Below are positions 35,427 to 46,744 of a stretch of 64,000 nt of DNA, in pieces. The stretch's first letter is position 1. Every line of letters begins with the position of its first letter. Location of the stretch: assembly GCF_019929185.1 (NCBI RefSeq), contig NZ_JAHZPC010000007.1, positions 1 through 64,000 on the forward strand. Reading direction: 5' to 3'. The stretch is from Streptococcus parasanguinis. GTDB taxonomy: Bacteria; Bacillota; Bacilli; Lactobacillales; Streptococcaceae. The position numbers were made by a program, and so were the translations under genes. The notes beneath the pieces are model-generated. The model worked only from the letters and a program-made list of their open reading frames with translations, made no database searches and was not told where the DNA came from.

Positions 35427-36158
35427 TCAATGAAATTCAGCCAATAATTCTACGATTCGTTTTTTATATTGCAATTGTTGCCAGTCTCTATCCGTTGCTG
35501 GATCCCATTTTAAAGGAAGATCTGCAACAATTTCTCCAGGATTATGATTCAAGATATAGACCCGGTCACTCAATGTCAAAGCTTCTTCGATACTATGAGT
35601 GATCAAAAGAGTGGTGAGACCAAGACGTTCCTTGCTTTCCAGATACCATTGATAAAGATCCTGCCTTGTCAATTCATCTAAAGCACTAAAAGCTTCATCT
35701 AATAAGAAGACAGAATGACCCAGAAGATAGGTTCTCAATAGCGCCACCCGTTGCCGCATCCCCCCACTCAGCGCATTGGGATAATGGTTGGCGATACTTC
35801 CCAACTTGAATTCCTCTAACAATTTTATAGCTGTAGATGTCGCCTCTTCCTTAGGAATTTTTTTTAATTGAAGGGGAAGAATAATATTTCCCAATACTGT
35901 CTTATGTTCTAACAACAGATCCTTTTGTAGCATATAGCTGACTTTCCCAAAAGAGATCGGGGCATCATCTACTTCTATAGACCCCTTTTGCAAGGGAAGG
36001 ATCCCAGCAATTAAATTGAACAAGGTCGATTTCCCAACCCCACTTGGACCTAAAATAGATACGATTTCTCCTTTTTGCACTTCTAGTGATACATTATTTA
36101 AAACTGCTTTATCTCCAAATGAGAAACTTACATCTTTTACTGTTAAAATATCAGTCAC
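35427..36158 (-). CDS. thiZ: ABC transporter ATPase, thiamine-precursor type (ThiZ)
   Basis: This 243-residue ATPase has Walker A GPSGVGKST (about 37-45), signature LSGGMRQRV (about 132-140) and Walker B VFLLDEAFSALDE (about 155-167). It resembles nitrate/sulfonate/taurine-type ATPases. The GTG start overlaps the end of the binding-protein gene by eight bases. It is the last gene of a transporter operon behind a TPP riboswitch, so the substrate is probably a thiamine pyrimidine precursor. Assignment as ThiZ rests on that context. Confidence 0.85.
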   Translation of the reverse strand: MTDILTVKDVSFSFGDKAVLNNVSLEVQKGEIVSILGPSGVGKSTLFNLIAGILPLQKGSIEVDDAPISFGKVSYMLQKDLLLEHKTVLGNIILPLQLKKIPKEEATSTAIKLLEEFKLGSIANHYPNALSGGMRQRVALLRTYLLGHSVFLLDEAFSALDELTRQDLYQWYLESKERLGLTTLLITHSIEEALTLSDRVYILNHNPGEIVADLPLKWDPATDRDWQQLQYKKRIVELLAEFH

Positions 36159-37146
36159 CTACCAATTCATTTGTGAAACCTTTGTCTCTTAAGTCATTTG
36201 AGACCAAACCTTGCTCTTTTGCCCAAGCATAAAAAGCATTCCAACGTTTGGAGTCAAACTGCCCCCACTTGTCCTTATCTGAAGCATATTGACTGGAAAG
36301 ATATTTTTGAGAAGCTAGAACAAAATCACGCTGGTTAGCTAAGGCAGGGGCCTGTTTGATCAAGATATCTGCTGCTTCTTCTGGATGCTCTATAGCATAT
36401 TGGTAGCCTTTTTTCACCGCTTGAATGAATTTTTTTGCTTCCTCTTTATGAGACTTCAAATAGTCATTGTTAGCAATAATAACAGGCGAATAGTAGTCAA
36501 ATGCAGGAACAAAATCTTTCATATAGAAGAAATTGGTCTTCATTCCCTTTTGCTCAGCCAAAATTCCATCCCAACCGTGATAAATCCAAGCAGCATCAAA
36601 GACCTTATTTTCAATCGGAGTAATGGAATTTGAATCACTATTTGGAACCAATTTTACTTGATTAAAATCAGCCCCTTCTTTTTTCATCATCGATTTGATC
36701 ATTTCCAACTCAATTGGATCATTCCAGGTGCCATACCGCTTCCCAGCCAAATCCTTGGGACTTGTGATCGCTGCATCTTTTCTTGAAATAATCCCTGACG
36801 TATTGTGTTCGACGATAGCTGCAACAGCGGTAATACCCGCACCTTTATCCAATTTCTTGGCCATAGAATCTTGGAAATAAATACCAAATGGAGCTTTCCC
36901 ATTGATAATCAAATCAGAACTACTGTCTTCAGGGGGAAGTTTTATATCTACATCCAGTCCTGCATCTTTAAAGTACCCTTTTTCCTTAGCTACATAGAGA
37001 CCCGTATGATTGGTATTCGGGGTCCAATCTAGAATAAAATCAATCTTTTTCAAATCGCTTGACGATTGCTTGACAGAATTTTGACAAGCGCTCAAGAAAA
37101 CAAATCCCAATATTATTGAGAAAAATAAACCCATTGACTTTTTCAT
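36151..37146 (-). CDS. thiY: ABC transporter substrate-binding lipoprotein (ThiY, NMT1-like)
   Basis: This 331-residue lipoprotein has a signal ending FLSAC (Cys21) and an NMT1/THI5-like fold: FILDWTPNTNHTGLYVAKEKGYF (about 37-59) is the family start, and PEDSSSDLIINGKAPFGIYFQDS follows. It is related to proteins that bind hydroxymethyl- or formylaminopyrimidine. The gene sits 56 bases after the permease gene in one operon controlled by the TPP riboswitch. Substrate identity is inferred from family and riboswitch. Confidence 0.88.
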   Translation of the reverse strand: MKKSMGLFFSIILGFVFLSACQNSVKQSSSDLKKIDFILDWTPNTNHTGLYVAKEKGYFKDAGLDVDIKLPPEDSSSDLIINGKAPFGIYFQDSMAKKLDKGAGITAVAAIVEHNTSGIISRKDAAITSPKDLAGKRYGTWNDPIELEMIKSMMKKEGADFNQVKLVPNSDSNSITPIENKVFDAAWIYHGWDGILAEQKGMKTNFFYMKDFVPAFDYYSPVIIANNDYLKSHKEEAKKFIQAVKKGYQYAIEHPEEAADILIKQAPALANQRDFVLASQKYLSSQYASDKDKWGQFDSKRWNAFYAWAKEQGLVSNDLRDKGFTNELVGD

Positions 37147-37202
37147 TAGCTATACCTCTTTTACATTATTGTCAATTTAATTTTACACCATTTACAAGTT
37201 TG

Positions 37203-37961
37203 TCAATCCTTTTTCCATTTCAGAACGGTTCGTTCTAATTGGTCAACGAGAAACATACCGAGTAAACTAATAGCAGAAATCAATACAATGATCGCAAACA
37301 TCGTATCATACTGAAATAACTTCTTCGATTGGATCATATAGACCCCCAATCCATCAAAACCTCCTAACCATTCTGAAACTACCGTACTGATAAAAGCATA
37401 GGAAACACTCACACGTAAACCTGCAAAAAAATAAGGAAGCGCTGCAGGAATTTTATAATGGACTAAGGTCTGAAAATGGTTGGCTTGCATAATCTGAAAC
37501 AATCTCAAGATATCATGATCACAATGACGAAAACCATCTAAGAAACTAACTACAATGGGAAACACCACCGTAATAATGATCAAGACAAGCTTTGGAAGGA
37601 TACCATAACCAAACCAAAGAACCAAGATGGGGGCTAAGGCAATCGTCGGAATCGTCTGTATGATAACCATAAAAGGATAGACTAGATCATTGACCCATTG
37701 AAAACTATCCATGACAATCGCTAAAACTGCAGCCAGAAGAACCCCTATAACTAGTCCGAGCAAGGCTACTTGAAGAGTAGACAAGCTGTGATGAAGCAGA
37801 AGCGCTCGATCCCGAACAAAGGCAGTCCCAATTTCAAGCGGTGTCGGCAATACAAATTTTGGCAAGATGTTTAAAACCCCTGCCAACTGCCATAAGACAA
37901 GAAGACTGCTAAAACCTGCAAATCCTATCAATTGTTTTGAATATCTTTTTACAAGAGACAT
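37203..37961 (-). CDS. thiX: ABC transporter permease (ThiX)
   Basis: This 252-residue permease has six membrane segments and the loop DHDILRLFQIMQANHFQTLVHYKIPAALPYF near residues 165-195, typical of the SsuC/TauC family. The ATG at 37961 is used because AAAGGAGG stands five bases before it; the longer frame would start inside that ribosome site. First gene of the thiXYZ operon, directly after the riboswitch terminator. Confidence 0.88.
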   Translation of the reverse strand: MSLVKRYSKQLIGFAGFSSLLVLWQLAGVLNILPKFVLPTPLEIGTAFVRDRALLLHHSLSTLQVALLGLVIGVLLAAVLAIVMDSFQWVNDLVYPFMVIIQTIPTIALAPILVLWFGYGILPKLVLIIITVVFPIVVSFLDGFRHCDHDILRLFQIMQANHFQTLVHYKIPAALPYFFAGLRVSVSYAFISTVVSEWLGGFDGLGVYMIQSKKLFQYDTMFAIIVLISAISLLGMFLVDQLERTVLKWKKD

Positions 37962-37980
37962 CGTAACCTCCTTTCTCACA

Positions 37981-38130
37981 AATAAAAAACGCCTCCAAAA
38001 TGGGAGACGGATTGCACAAGGTCACTCATAACGAAAAATACATTTCATTTGTTTCCTACGCTGGCATTACCCAGATCAGGTGCGGTCGAAGCTTACACTT
38101 CCTCTCAGACTGTACACAGACTCCCATATG
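37981..38130 (-). ncRNA. TPP riboswitch with downstream terminator
   Basis: The minus-strand leader carries the THI-box elements in order: CTGAGAGG (near 38100-38107), then ACCTGATCTGGGTAATGCCAG and GCGTAGGAAAC (near 38050-38084). After the aptamer, CGTCTCC pairs with GGAGGCG (37990-38009) and TTTTTTATT follows. TPP binding should favour the terminator and switch off thiXYZ. Confidence 0.96.
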
Positions 38131-38171
38131 TATTTATTATAATAACTGATTTAAACGATAAAAGCAAGAAA

Positions 38172-38444
38172 TTAATCCAAATAACGAATTAAATTTTTCT
38201 CTGTTAAAATATCTGAATAGGTGTAAGACTCCACGTAGGTATTAGCTGGTTCACCTGGTAGGCTATTGTCATTCGTATACTCAATGATAAATAAAGAAGG
38301 ATAGACCTCAATCAAGCGTCCGAATTTATTCTTTTGACGTTTCCGTCCATTTTCAAGCGTCATTTCGACCACTTGTCCTTCATGAGCTTTGATCTCTTCT
38401 TTAATTTTTTTCATTTTCGCAACATCTGTAAATGCATCACTCAT
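38172..38444 (-). CDS. veg: Veg family protein
   Basis: This 90-residue protein matches the small Veg (DUF1021) family: KIKEEIKAHEGQVVEMTLENGRKR, then GRLIEVYPSLFIIEY. Its SH3-like barrel is compact. In Bacillus, Veg affects biofilm gene expression; the biochemical role is unclear. It lies one base after dnaB on the same strand, so it may share the dnaB transcript. Confidence 0.9.
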   Translation of the reverse strand: MSDAFTDVAKMKKIKEEIKAHEGQVVEMTLENGRKRQKNKFGRLIEVYPSLFIIEYTNDNSLPGEPANTYVESYTYSDILTEKNLIRYLD

Positions 38445-38445
38445 T

Positions 38446-39804
38446 TTATTGATCCTCTCTCTTTGAAATGCTTGAGAATTTATTGTATTCCTTTTGGAAA
38501 ATTAATTCTACTGTTCCACGCGCGCCTGAACGGTTTTTTTCGATAATCACTTCAACCGTATTATCGGGCATGCCATCTTCTTCCTCTTCACCAGCTCGAT
38601 CATAATAATCATCTCGGTACAAGAAGGCAACAATATCCGCATCCTGCTCAATCGATCCAGATTCACGAATATCAGAAAGAACAGGACGTTTGTCTTGGCG
38701 CTGTTCCACACCACGTGATAGCTGACTCAAAGCAATAACGGGAACTTTTAGTTCCTTTGCCAAAATCTTTAACTGACGAGAAATTTCTGAAACTTCCTGT
38801 TGACGGTTTTCTCTTCCAGTCCCTGTAATCAGCTGCAGGTAGTCAATCAGAATAAGACCGAGATTGCCTGTTTCCTGCGCTAATTTTCTTGCTCTCGAAC
38901 GAATCTCAGTGATCCGAATTCCTGGGGTATCATCGATGTAAATACTCGCATTGGCCAAATTTCCTTGAGCAATGGCATATTTCCGCCACTCTTCATCCGT
39001 CAATTGACCTGTACGAATCGAATGGGATTCAATCAAGCCTTCAGCTGCTAACATCCGGTCAACCAAACTTTCAGCACCCATTTCTAATGAGAAAATAGCC
39101 ACTGTCTTATCCAACTTTGTCCCGATATTTTGAGCAATATTTAGAGCAAAGGCTGTTTTCCCTACTGCAGGACGAGCCGCTAAAATAATCAACTCTTCCT
39201 CATGTAGCCCTGTCGTCATATGGTCCAAATCGCGATAGCCTGTCGCAATACCCGTAATATCAGAGGTTTGAAGCGAGCGGGCTTCCAAGCTACCAAAATT
39301 TATATTCAAGATGTCTCGAATATTTTTAAATCCACTACGATTTGCGTTTTCACTAACATCAATCAGAGCTTTTTCAGCACCCGCAATGATTTCATCTGAA
39401 GGACTTGCACCATCATAAGCTTGATTAATACTTTCCGTTAATCGAGAGATCAATCGACGTAAGACAGCTTTTTCGGCAACAATTTTCGCGTAATACTCCG
39501 CGTTAGCTGAAGTTGGTACCGAATTAATGACTTCTACCAAATAGGAGAGACCACCAATATTTTGGAGATCCCCCTGACTATCTAAAATATTTCGAACAGT
39601 CGTCGCATCAATCGCATCCCCGCGGTCAGCTAGATCGATCATGGCTTTAAAAATCAAACGGTGCGAGTACTTAAAGAAATCGCCAGGCTCGATATATTCA
39701 CGAACAAAGACCAATTTCCCCTCATCAATAAAGATGGCTCCCAACACTGATTGTTCAGCTTGGATATCTTGAGGTTGTGTTCGTAATTCCTCTATCTCAG
39801 CCAT
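38446..39804 (-). CDS. dnaB: Replicative DNA helicase DnaB
   Basis: This 452-residue hexameric 5'-3' helicase has an N-terminal collar domain (about 12-115, QSVLGAIF), a linker, and a RecA-like motor with Walker A ARPAVGKTAFAL (about 208-219), Walker B LILIDYLQLI (about 320) and SQLSRGVEQR. It would be called dnaC in Bacillus nomenclature. It lies between rplI and veg, an arrangement conserved in streptococci. Confidence 0.97.
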   Translation of the reverse strand: MAEIEELRTQPQDIQAEQSVLGAIFIDEGKLVFVREYIEPGDFFKYSHRLIFKAMIDLADRGDAIDATTVRNILDSQGDLQNIGGLSYLVEVINSVPTSANAEYYAKIVAEKAVLRRLISRLTESINQAYDGASPSDEIIAGAEKALIDVSENANRSGFKNIRDILNINFGSLEARSLQTSDITGIATGYRDLDHMTTGLHEEELIILAARPAVGKTAFALNIAQNIGTKLDKTVAIFSLEMGAESLVDRMLAAEGLIESHSIRTGQLTDEEWRKYAIAQGNLANASIYIDDTPGIRITEIRSRARKLAQETGNLGLILIDYLQLITGTGRENRQQEVSEISRQLKILAKELKVPVIALSQLSRGVEQRQDKRPVLSDIRESGSIEQDADIVAFLYRDDYYDRAGEEEEDGMPDNTVEVIIEKNRSGARGTVELIFQKEYNKFSSISKREDQ

Positions 39805-39829
39805 AAAAAAACCTTTCTATCGATCGTGT

Positions 39830-40282
39830 TTACCCTTCGTTTACACGAATATTAATCACACCTGTAACATCTTGATAAATTTTTACAGGGACGTCAATCA
39901 AACCTGTTGAACGAATTGGAGAGGCAACTTGGATATGACGTTTATCAATTTTAATGCCAAATTGTTTCTCAAGCTCTTCTGCAATCTTTTTATTGGTAAT
40001 AGAGCCGAAAGTACGGCCATCTGGCCCAATTTTTTCCGTGAATTGAACAACAGTTGCTTCTTCTTCTAATTTTGCTTTAATCTTTTGCGCTTCTGCTAAC
40101 AATTCAGCATGCGCTTTTTCTTCTGACTTTTGCTTTCCACGAAGCTCACCGATTGCTTGGGCATTGGCTTCTTTCGCAAGATTTTTCTTGATCAAAAAGT
40201 TTTGTGCATAACCAGTAGGCACTTCTTTAATTTCGCCTTTTTTACCTTTACCTTTTACATCCGCTAAGAAAATAACTTTCAT
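39830..40282 (-). CDS. rplI: 50S ribosomal protein L9
   Basis: This 150-residue protein has the L9 N-terminal RNA-binding domain ([21 protein letters not shown]), a long connecting helix rich in K and E (about 41-75), and the C-terminal domain. Its ATG overlaps the gdpP stop by four bases (ATGA), so it is coupled to gdpP. Complete. Confidence 0.98.
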   Translation of the reverse strand: MKVIFLADVKGKGKKGEIKEVPTGYAQNFLIKKNLAKEANAQAIGELRGKQKSEEKAHAELLAEAQKIKAKLEEEATVVQFTEKIGPDGRTFGSITNKKIAEELEKQFGIKIDKRHIQVASPIRSTGLIDVPVKIYQDVTGVINIRVNEG

Positions 40283-42255
40283 TCTACATTCTCCTTTTCA
40301 ATAGTTACTTCGTTTTCAATCGTCTCAATCAGTTGTTGACGAATACTCATCAAATCTTGACCCTCAATTTGAGAGGCTGCCGAATTGAAATGACCTCCTC
40401 CGCCAAGCTGTTCCATGATACGCTGTACATTGACTTTGCTTCGACTTCGTGCAGAAATCGAGACAGTCCCACTTTGATTGCAAGCAATGACAAAGGTTGC
40501 TTCCACCTCAGACATGGCTAGCATACTATCAGCAGCCTTACTAATCGTTACTGAATCATAGGCTTTAGTCGTATTAGCACAAGCTACGATGATATGTGGC
40601 AAAATATTTTCACCAGTCAAGATCAGTTCGTTCACTTCGCGGTACTCGTCAAACTGAATCGCAGAGATCTCCTGGATAGCTACACTATCACTACCTCTTG
40701 AGCGAAGGTAACTCGCCACATCAAAGGTCCGACTTGTAACACGTGTGGAGAAGTTCTTAGTATCCAGCATGATTCCAGCCATCAAAACACTAGCTTGAAT
40801 CTTCGTCAATCGATTTTTCTTCGACTTCTGGAACTGAATCAGTTCACTAACCAATTCGCTCGCACTACTTGCTCCACTTTCAATATAGGTGATCAGAACA
40901 TTTTCAGGGAAATCATCATCCCGACGGTGATGGTCAATGACAATAATCTGTTGAAATTCCTGATAAAACTCTTTAGAAAGGGTCAAGGCTGTCTTAGAAT
41001 GGTCCACCATAATTAACAAAGAGCGATCCGTCACCATTTGCATGGCTTCCTCTAGGGGAAGGATTTTCGTTACCTGCTCTTCTTCTAGTTTCGCAATTGC
41101 TCTTGAAATATCACTAGCCATTGCATGCGGGTCATAGACCACATAAGAGGAAGCTAAAATATTGCTAGAGAAAAACTGCATTCCCACAGACGCTCCTAAA
41201 GCATCCATATCCAAGTTTCTATGTCCAACAATGAAGACTTGATCAACGGATTTAATCTTATCCGAAATAGCTGTCATCATAGCGCGTGTGCGAGTCCGAG
41301 TCCGCTTCACAGCCGAAGCTGTTCCCCCACCAAAGAAAATAGGGTTTTTCTGTTCATCATTTTCCTTGACAACCGCTTGATCCCCACCACGAACTTCTGC
41401 AAGGTTTAGGTTCAAGAGAGCCACCTTACCAATTTCATCATGCTCCCCATCACCGTACGAGAATCCCATACTTAGGGTGATAGGTAGCTCACGATTTTTA
41501 GCGTCTTCACGAAATTGATCGATGACTGAAAATTTTGCTTCCATCAATTGTTCCAAGACCGTGTAATCTGTAAACAAATAGAAACGATCCATCCCCACAC
41601 GTCTGTAAAACATATGGTAATGAGCTGTAAACTCTTCTACAAAGTTGGCAATAAAACTATTGATATTGCTAATATCAGAATCTGAAATGACATCTTCTAA
41701 ATCATCATAATTATCAACAGAGATAATACCGATAACGGGACGAGTTGTCACTAACCCCACAGTTGCTTCATACTCACTTGAAACATCAAAAAAGTAAACA
41801 ACACTAGACGTCTGATCAAAGTAAACGGAATATTTCTTATCAGCTACTGTGACATAATGCCCTTTATCCTCAAACAGTGTATTGAGCAACTTTTTCAATG
41901 ATTCAACATCAAAGTCTCCATCATCTGTTGAAAAAATCAATTCAGCATAAGGGTTGAACCACTCTACTTCATTCGATTCTTTATTAATCTTAATAACTCC
42001 GACAGGCATTTTATCAAGGAGAGATGCTAAGCCGCTTTCTGCCTGATGGTTAACATATTGTATCTGTTCTAATTCATCTAACTCTGAAATTTGTAACTGG
42101 TATTCAAATAAGGCAATCAATCCAGCTAAGACTAAAAAAATTGCAATGAGAGTTACATAGCCTTTGCCAAAGATTCTTAAAAAAATTGCTAAAATTGCAA
42201 ATGAAATAAAACCAATTAACACATAATGGATGAACGATAAACGAAATTTTTTCAT
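40279..42255 (-). CDS. gdpP: Cyclic-di-AMP phosphodiesterase GdpP
   Basis: This 658-residue membrane enzyme hydrolyses cyclic-di-AMP. Two N-terminal membrane segments (about 10-52) are followed by a degenerate PAS domain (about 75-170), a degenerate GGDEF domain (about 180-300), and a DHH-DHHA1 phosphodiesterase ([13 protein letters not shown] near 345, IDHHRRDD near 440, [11 protein letters not shown] near 620). The frame is open 60 codons further, but the ATG at 42255 fits GAGG at six bases and the usual length. It is the first gene of gdpP-rplI(-dnaB), downstream of an overlapping TGTAAA dyad region. Confidence 0.95.
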   Translation of the reverse strand: MKKFRLSFIHYVLIGFISFAILAIFLRIFGKGYVTLIAIFLVLAGLIALFEYQLQISELDELEQIQYVNHQAESGLASLLDKMPVGVIKINKESNEVEWFNPYAELIFSTDDGDFDVESLKKLLNTLFEDKGHYVTVADKKYSVYFDQTSSVVYFFDVSSEYEATVGLVTTRPVIGIISVDNYDDLEDVISDSDISNINSFIANFVEEFTAHYHMFYRRVGMDRFYLFTDYTVLEQLMEAKFSVIDQFREDAKNRELPITLSMGFSYGDGEHDEIGKVALLNLNLAEVRGGDQAVVKENDEQKNPIFFGGGTASAVKRTRTRTRAMMTAISDKIKSVDQVFIVGHRNLDMDALGASVGMQFFSSNILASSYVVYDPHAMASDISRAIAKLEEEQVTKILPLEEAMQMVTDRSLLIMVDHSKTALTLSKEFYQEFQQIIVIDHHRRDDDFPENVLITYIESGASSASELVSELIQFQKSKKNRLTKIQASVLMAGIMLDTKNFSTRVTSRTFDVASYLRSRGSDSVAIQEISAIQFDEYREVNELILTGENILPHIIVACANTTKAYDSVTISKAADSMLAMSEVEATFVIACNQSGTVSISARSRSKVNVQRIMEQLGGGGHFNSAASQIEGQDLMSIRQQLIETIENEVTIEKENVE

Positions 42256-42364
42256 CATAAACCTCTTCTCGGAATTATACCATAAATAAAGGTAAAAAGC
42301 GAGGTTTCTCTCTATATTACATAGAAGATTGACCGGTAAAAAACTCTTTCTCCACTTCACTACC

Positions 42365-42392
42365 TTGTAAACAAAGTTTACAATCGTGTAAA
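42365..42392. promoter_or_regulatory. Overlapping TGTAAA/TTTACA dyads upstream of gdpP
   Basis: TTGTAAAC-AAA-GTTTACAA (42365-42383) is a perfect dyad, and its right half is also the left half of TTTACA-ATCG-TGTAAA (42377-42392), giving three linked half-sites. It lies about 110-140 bases before the gdpP ATG, upstream of a TATAAT near 42275. No known regulator is assigned. Confidence 0.5.
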
Positions 42393-42422
42393 TAAAAGCA
42401 ACAAATTTCAATCTATAAAATT

Positions 42423-42447
42423 GAGGCTGAAACATCATCTCAGCCTC
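42423..42447 (-). terminator. mnmG terminator
   Basis: GAGGCTGA (42423-42430) pairs perfectly with TCAGCCTC (42440-42447). On the minus strand AATTTTATA follows. Confidence 0.85.
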
Positions 42448-42453
42448 ATTTGA

Positions 42454-44364
42454 TTAGTGGTTTGCTTTGTTTTTGGAGATACTCCGAGATTTACCTTCCA
42501 AGTAAACCATTAAAATAGAGATATCCGCTGGATTGACACCTGAGATACGACTTGCTTGACCAATCGTTTCTGGATTAATTAATTTAAATTTTTGACGAGC
42601 TTCGGTTGCGATGGAGTCAATATCATCCCAGTCAATATTCGCAGGAATTCTTTTTTCTTCCATACGCTTCATTTTTTCGACTTGGTCCATTGCTTTTGAA
42701 ATATAGCCTTCGTATTTAATTTCAGTTTCAATCAATTCAATGATTTTATCATCCAGTTCTTCAGCTGCAGGACCAATAAATTCTACCACATCTTGGTAAG
42801 AGACTTCTGGTCTTCGCAAGAATTCTTTAGCAGTGACAGCATCTGTCAATGGTTTAAAGCCCATTGCAGCAACCTTCTCATTGGTTTCCTTTATAGGCTT
42901 TAACTTAATGCTATCCAAACGCTTCATCTCGTTTTCAAACTGATACTTCTTGGTTTCGAAACGTTGCCAACGTTCATCATCTACCAATCCAATTGCTCGT
43001 CCCATTTCTGTCAAGCGCATATCGGCATTATCATGACGCAAAATCAGACGGTATTCTGCACGGCTTGTTAACAAGCGATACGGTTCGATCGTTCCCTTTG
43101 TTACCAAGTCATCGATCATTACCCCAATATAACCATCACTGCGTTTCAAAATGAGTTCTGGTTTTCCTTGGATTTTTAGAGCCGCATTGATCCCTGCAAT
43201 AATCCCTTGACCAGCAGCCTCCTCATAGCCAGACGTTCCATTGGTTTGGCCAGCTGTAAAGAGACCTGAAATTTTCTTAGTTTCCAAAGTTGCGCGCAAT
43301 TGATGAGGCAAAACCATATCATACTCAATTGCATAACCCGTTCGCATCATTTCTGCCTTCTCAAGTCCCTTAATAGAATGGACGAGATCCCGTTGAACAT
43401 CCTCTGGTAAACTCGTTGACAGCCCTTGAACATAGACTTCTTCTGTATTTCGTCCCTCAGGTTCTAAAAATAGTTGATGACGCTCTTTGTCAGCAAAACG
43501 GACAATTTTATCCTCAATGGACGGACAATAGCGAGGACCTACTCCCTTTACAACCCCTGTAAACATAGGCGCCCGGTGTAAATTATTTTGGATAATCTCA
43601 TGGCTATGCCCATTCGTATAAGTTAACCAACAAGGAACCTGATCCTTTACATAATCTTCATCACGCGATGTATAAGAAAAATGATTTGGAGCTTCATCTC
43701 CAGGTTGAATTTCCGTTTCGTCATAATTAATTGACGAAGCCTTTACACGAGGTGGCGTCCCTGTTTTGAAACGTCCAATTTCTAATCCTAGCTGTTTGAG
43801 ATTATCAGCCAAATTGATAGAAGCTAGACTATGATTAGGTCCTGACGAATACTTGAGATCTCCAATGATAATTTCTCCGCGTAAAGCTGTCCCAGTAGTG
43901 ACAATAACAGCCTTTGCTCCATATTCTTGGTGAGTTGCAGTCCTTACACCAACAACCTTACCATTCTCCACCAAAATCTCATCAATCATAGTTTGGCGAA
44001 GAGTTAAATTTTCTTGATTTTCAACCGTTTTCCGCATTTCTTTTGAGTAAAGTTCTTTGTCTGCTTGAGCCCGAAGTGCACGAACCGCAGGACCTTTACC
44101 AGTATTGAGCATTTTCATTTGGATGTAGGTCTTGTCGATGTTCTTCGCCATTTCTCCACCGAGGGCATCGACTTCACGCACGACAATCCCCTTAGCAGAA
44201 CCACCAATAGAGGGATTACAAGGCATAAAAGCCAGCATTTCAATGTTAATAGTCGCAAGTAAGACCTTACAACCCATACGGCTAGCAGCTAGAGAGGCTT
44301 CTACTCCCGCATGCCCCGCACCGATTACAATGATATCGTATTCTTCAATAAAATTATAAGTCAT
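42454..44364 (-). CDS. mnmG: tRNA uridine-5-carboxymethylaminomethyl modification enzyme MnmG
   Basis: This 636-residue FAD protein (GidA) works with MnmE to modify the wobble uridine of several tRNAs. The FAD-binding motif [12 protein letters not shown] is at about 12-23. [12 protein letters not shown] (about 49-60) and [17 protein letters not shown] (about 370-386) are conserved signatures. Length is standard. It shares the neighbourhood with mnmA, a wobble-uridine thiolase acting on overlapping tRNAs. Confidence 0.97.
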   Translation of the reverse strand: MTYNFIEEYDIIVIGAGHAGVEASLAASRMGCKVLLATINIEMLAFMPCNPSIGGSAKGIVVREVDALGGEMAKNIDKTYIQMKMLNTGKGPAVRALRAQADKELYSKEMRKTVENQENLTLRQTMIDEILVENGKVVGVRTATHQEYGAKAVIVTTGTALRGEIIIGDLKYSSGPNHSLASINLADNLKQLGLEIGRFKTGTPPRVKASSINYDETEIQPGDEAPNHFSYTSRDEDYVKDQVPCWLTYTNGHSHEIIQNNLHRAPMFTGVVKGVGPRYCPSIEDKIVRFADKERHQLFLEPEGRNTEEVYVQGLSTSLPEDVQRDLVHSIKGLEKAEMMRTGYAIEYDMVLPHQLRATLETKKISGLFTAGQTNGTSGYEEAAGQGIIAGINAALKIQGKPELILKRSDGYIGVMIDDLVTKGTIEPYRLLTSRAEYRLILRHDNADMRLTEMGRAIGLVDDERWQRFETKKYQFENEMKRLDSIKLKPIKETNEKVAAMGFKPLTDAVTAKEFLRRPEVSYQDVVEFIGPAAEELDDKIIELIETEIKYEGYISKAMDQVEKMKRMEEKRIPANIDWDDIDSIATEARQKFKLINPETIGQASRISGVNPADISILMVYLEGKSRSISKNKANH

Positions 44365-44372
44365 TTTTTCTC

Positions 44373-44828
44373 CTATTTCTCAAGATGGATGTGTCGTAAT
44401 TTTCCGTCCCATTCTGGTAGGGCTGATTTTAAAAAGGCTGGTTTCAGGTCAACAGTGTGTAAATCATCTAAAGCAATCCAACGGCAAGGTAATTGCTTGG
44501 TATCTTCCTGCATGACCAAAGGTGCATCTTCTAGCAAGTCCACCAAATAATGAAATTCAATGTTATGGTAGTGGATTCCAGCTTGTTCAAAGTGATTTTC
44601 AACCACGAAAGCTAACGGACCTGCTGTAGATGTGACACCAAGTTCCTCTTTGACTTCCCGAACTACAGCATCCTCTGTAGTTTCATTGACTTGAATAGCA
44701 CCTCCGATTGTATAACAGCCGTCCTCATCTTCTATGACGAACAAGCGATTATCTTTTACAATCAAAGCAGTCGCCCTCACACCAAAAACAGTAGAACCTA
44801 TTTTCGTTCGAAAATCCTGTTGCCTCAT
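44373..44828 (-). CDS. Nudix hydrolase
   Basis: This 151-residue protein has the Nudix box [24 protein letters not shown] (about 44-67), with the catalytic REVKEE. It would hydrolyse a nucleoside diphosphate derivative; the substrate cannot be read from the sequence. A longer frame begins at 44900, but AAAGGAAG precedes the ATG at 44828. It ends eight bases before mnmG and may share its transcript. Confidence 0.9.
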   Translation of the reverse strand: MRQQDFRTKIGSTVFGVRATALIVKDNRLFVIEDEDGCYTIGGAIQVNETTEDAVVREVKEELGVTSTAGPLAFVVENHFEQAGIHYHNIEFHYLVDLLEDAPLVMQEDTKQLPCRWIALDDLHTVDLKPAFLKSALPEWDGKLRHIHLEK

Positions 44829-44974
44829 TTTACTTCCTTTCGAAATCACACAAAAATAGTCAAAACTCTGAGAAGTGCAGGACAAAAAAGCCTGCAACAT
44901 CCATGAGCTTTGACCATCATTTCTATTGCTTTTATTATTGTAGCAAATTGAGAAAATTTGTCAATTTAAATATA

Positions 44975-45397
44975 CTAAGACTGACGGATTGCTTCAAAAA
45001 CTCCTTTGTCAATCTCAACTGGATCAGAGAATGCATCTAGAACAATCCCTCTCACTGGAAACTTTCCTATCCTTTCTGCAGTAAATAAACAGTCCGTAAA
45101 AGGTATTTGCAGCCAAGAAAAACGATCGTAATAATCTTTAGGAATATCCTGTTCCGTCAAGAAACAAGGATAAAAGTAGTCGTCTCCCTTTCGTAGAATA
45201 TCCGGTTTTAGACGAACACCTTCTTGTTCATCACTCCCATCCATTAAAGAAGCATTAAAGGGAACCCAAACTTTAGATTGCTTCAATTCCTTGAACAAAG
45301 CTTCAATTGACTCCGTCGTTTTTTCCCTCAAATACTGTTTCTTATAATCAGAGATAGTCTTTGTATTCTCTATTTTTTTCTTAAAGAACTGAAACAC
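44975..45397 (-). CDS. SseB-family-like protein
   Basis: This 140-residue soluble protein contains KVWVPFNASL and FYPCFLTEQDIPKDYYDRFSWLQIPF, which resemble the N-terminal domain of SseB-type proteins of Gram-positives. Function unknown. The start is GTG, supported by AGGAGG seven bases upstream. It follows mnmA by 21 bases and is probably co-transcribed. Confidence 0.7.
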   Translation of the reverse strand: MFQFFKKKIENTKTISDYKKQYLREKTTESIEALFKELKQSKVWVPFNASLMDGSDEQEGVRLKPDILRKGDDYFYPCFLTEQDIPKDYYDRFSWLQIPFTDCLFTAERIGKFPVRGIVLDAFSDPVEIDKGVFEAIRQS

Positions 45398-45418
45398 TTT
45401 CGTTCCTCCTAGAAAATT

Positions 45419-46564
<1,146 letters not shown>

Positions 46565-46707
46565 TCACGATTGAAGGTCGTGGTTTGCTTCAACGATTGA
46601 AGGTCGTTTTGAGCAGTTACCATTTTAACACGCTTTATAGTAGAAAACAAGCATCTTACTATTCTTTTTGTTGATCAGGATCGATGGGTTTACAAGTCTG
46701 TAAATTA

Positions 46708-46735
46708 AAAAAGAGTCCTATTCAAGAACTCTTTT
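46708..46735 (-). terminator. Terminator of the first LysM gene
   Basis: AAAAAGAGT (46708-46716) pairs with ACTCTTTT (46728-46735). On the minus strand the hairpin ends in ACTCTTTTTT. A TTTACA-AGTC-TGTAAA dyad (46689-46704) follows at once. Confidence 0.85.
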
Positions 46736-46744
46736 CATACAAAT

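Noticed and set aside
40279-42438. gdpP starting at the furthest upstream codon (719 residues)
   Set aside because: The extra 60 residues cover the promoter region, including a TATAAT and the TGTAAA dyads, and do not resemble GdpP.
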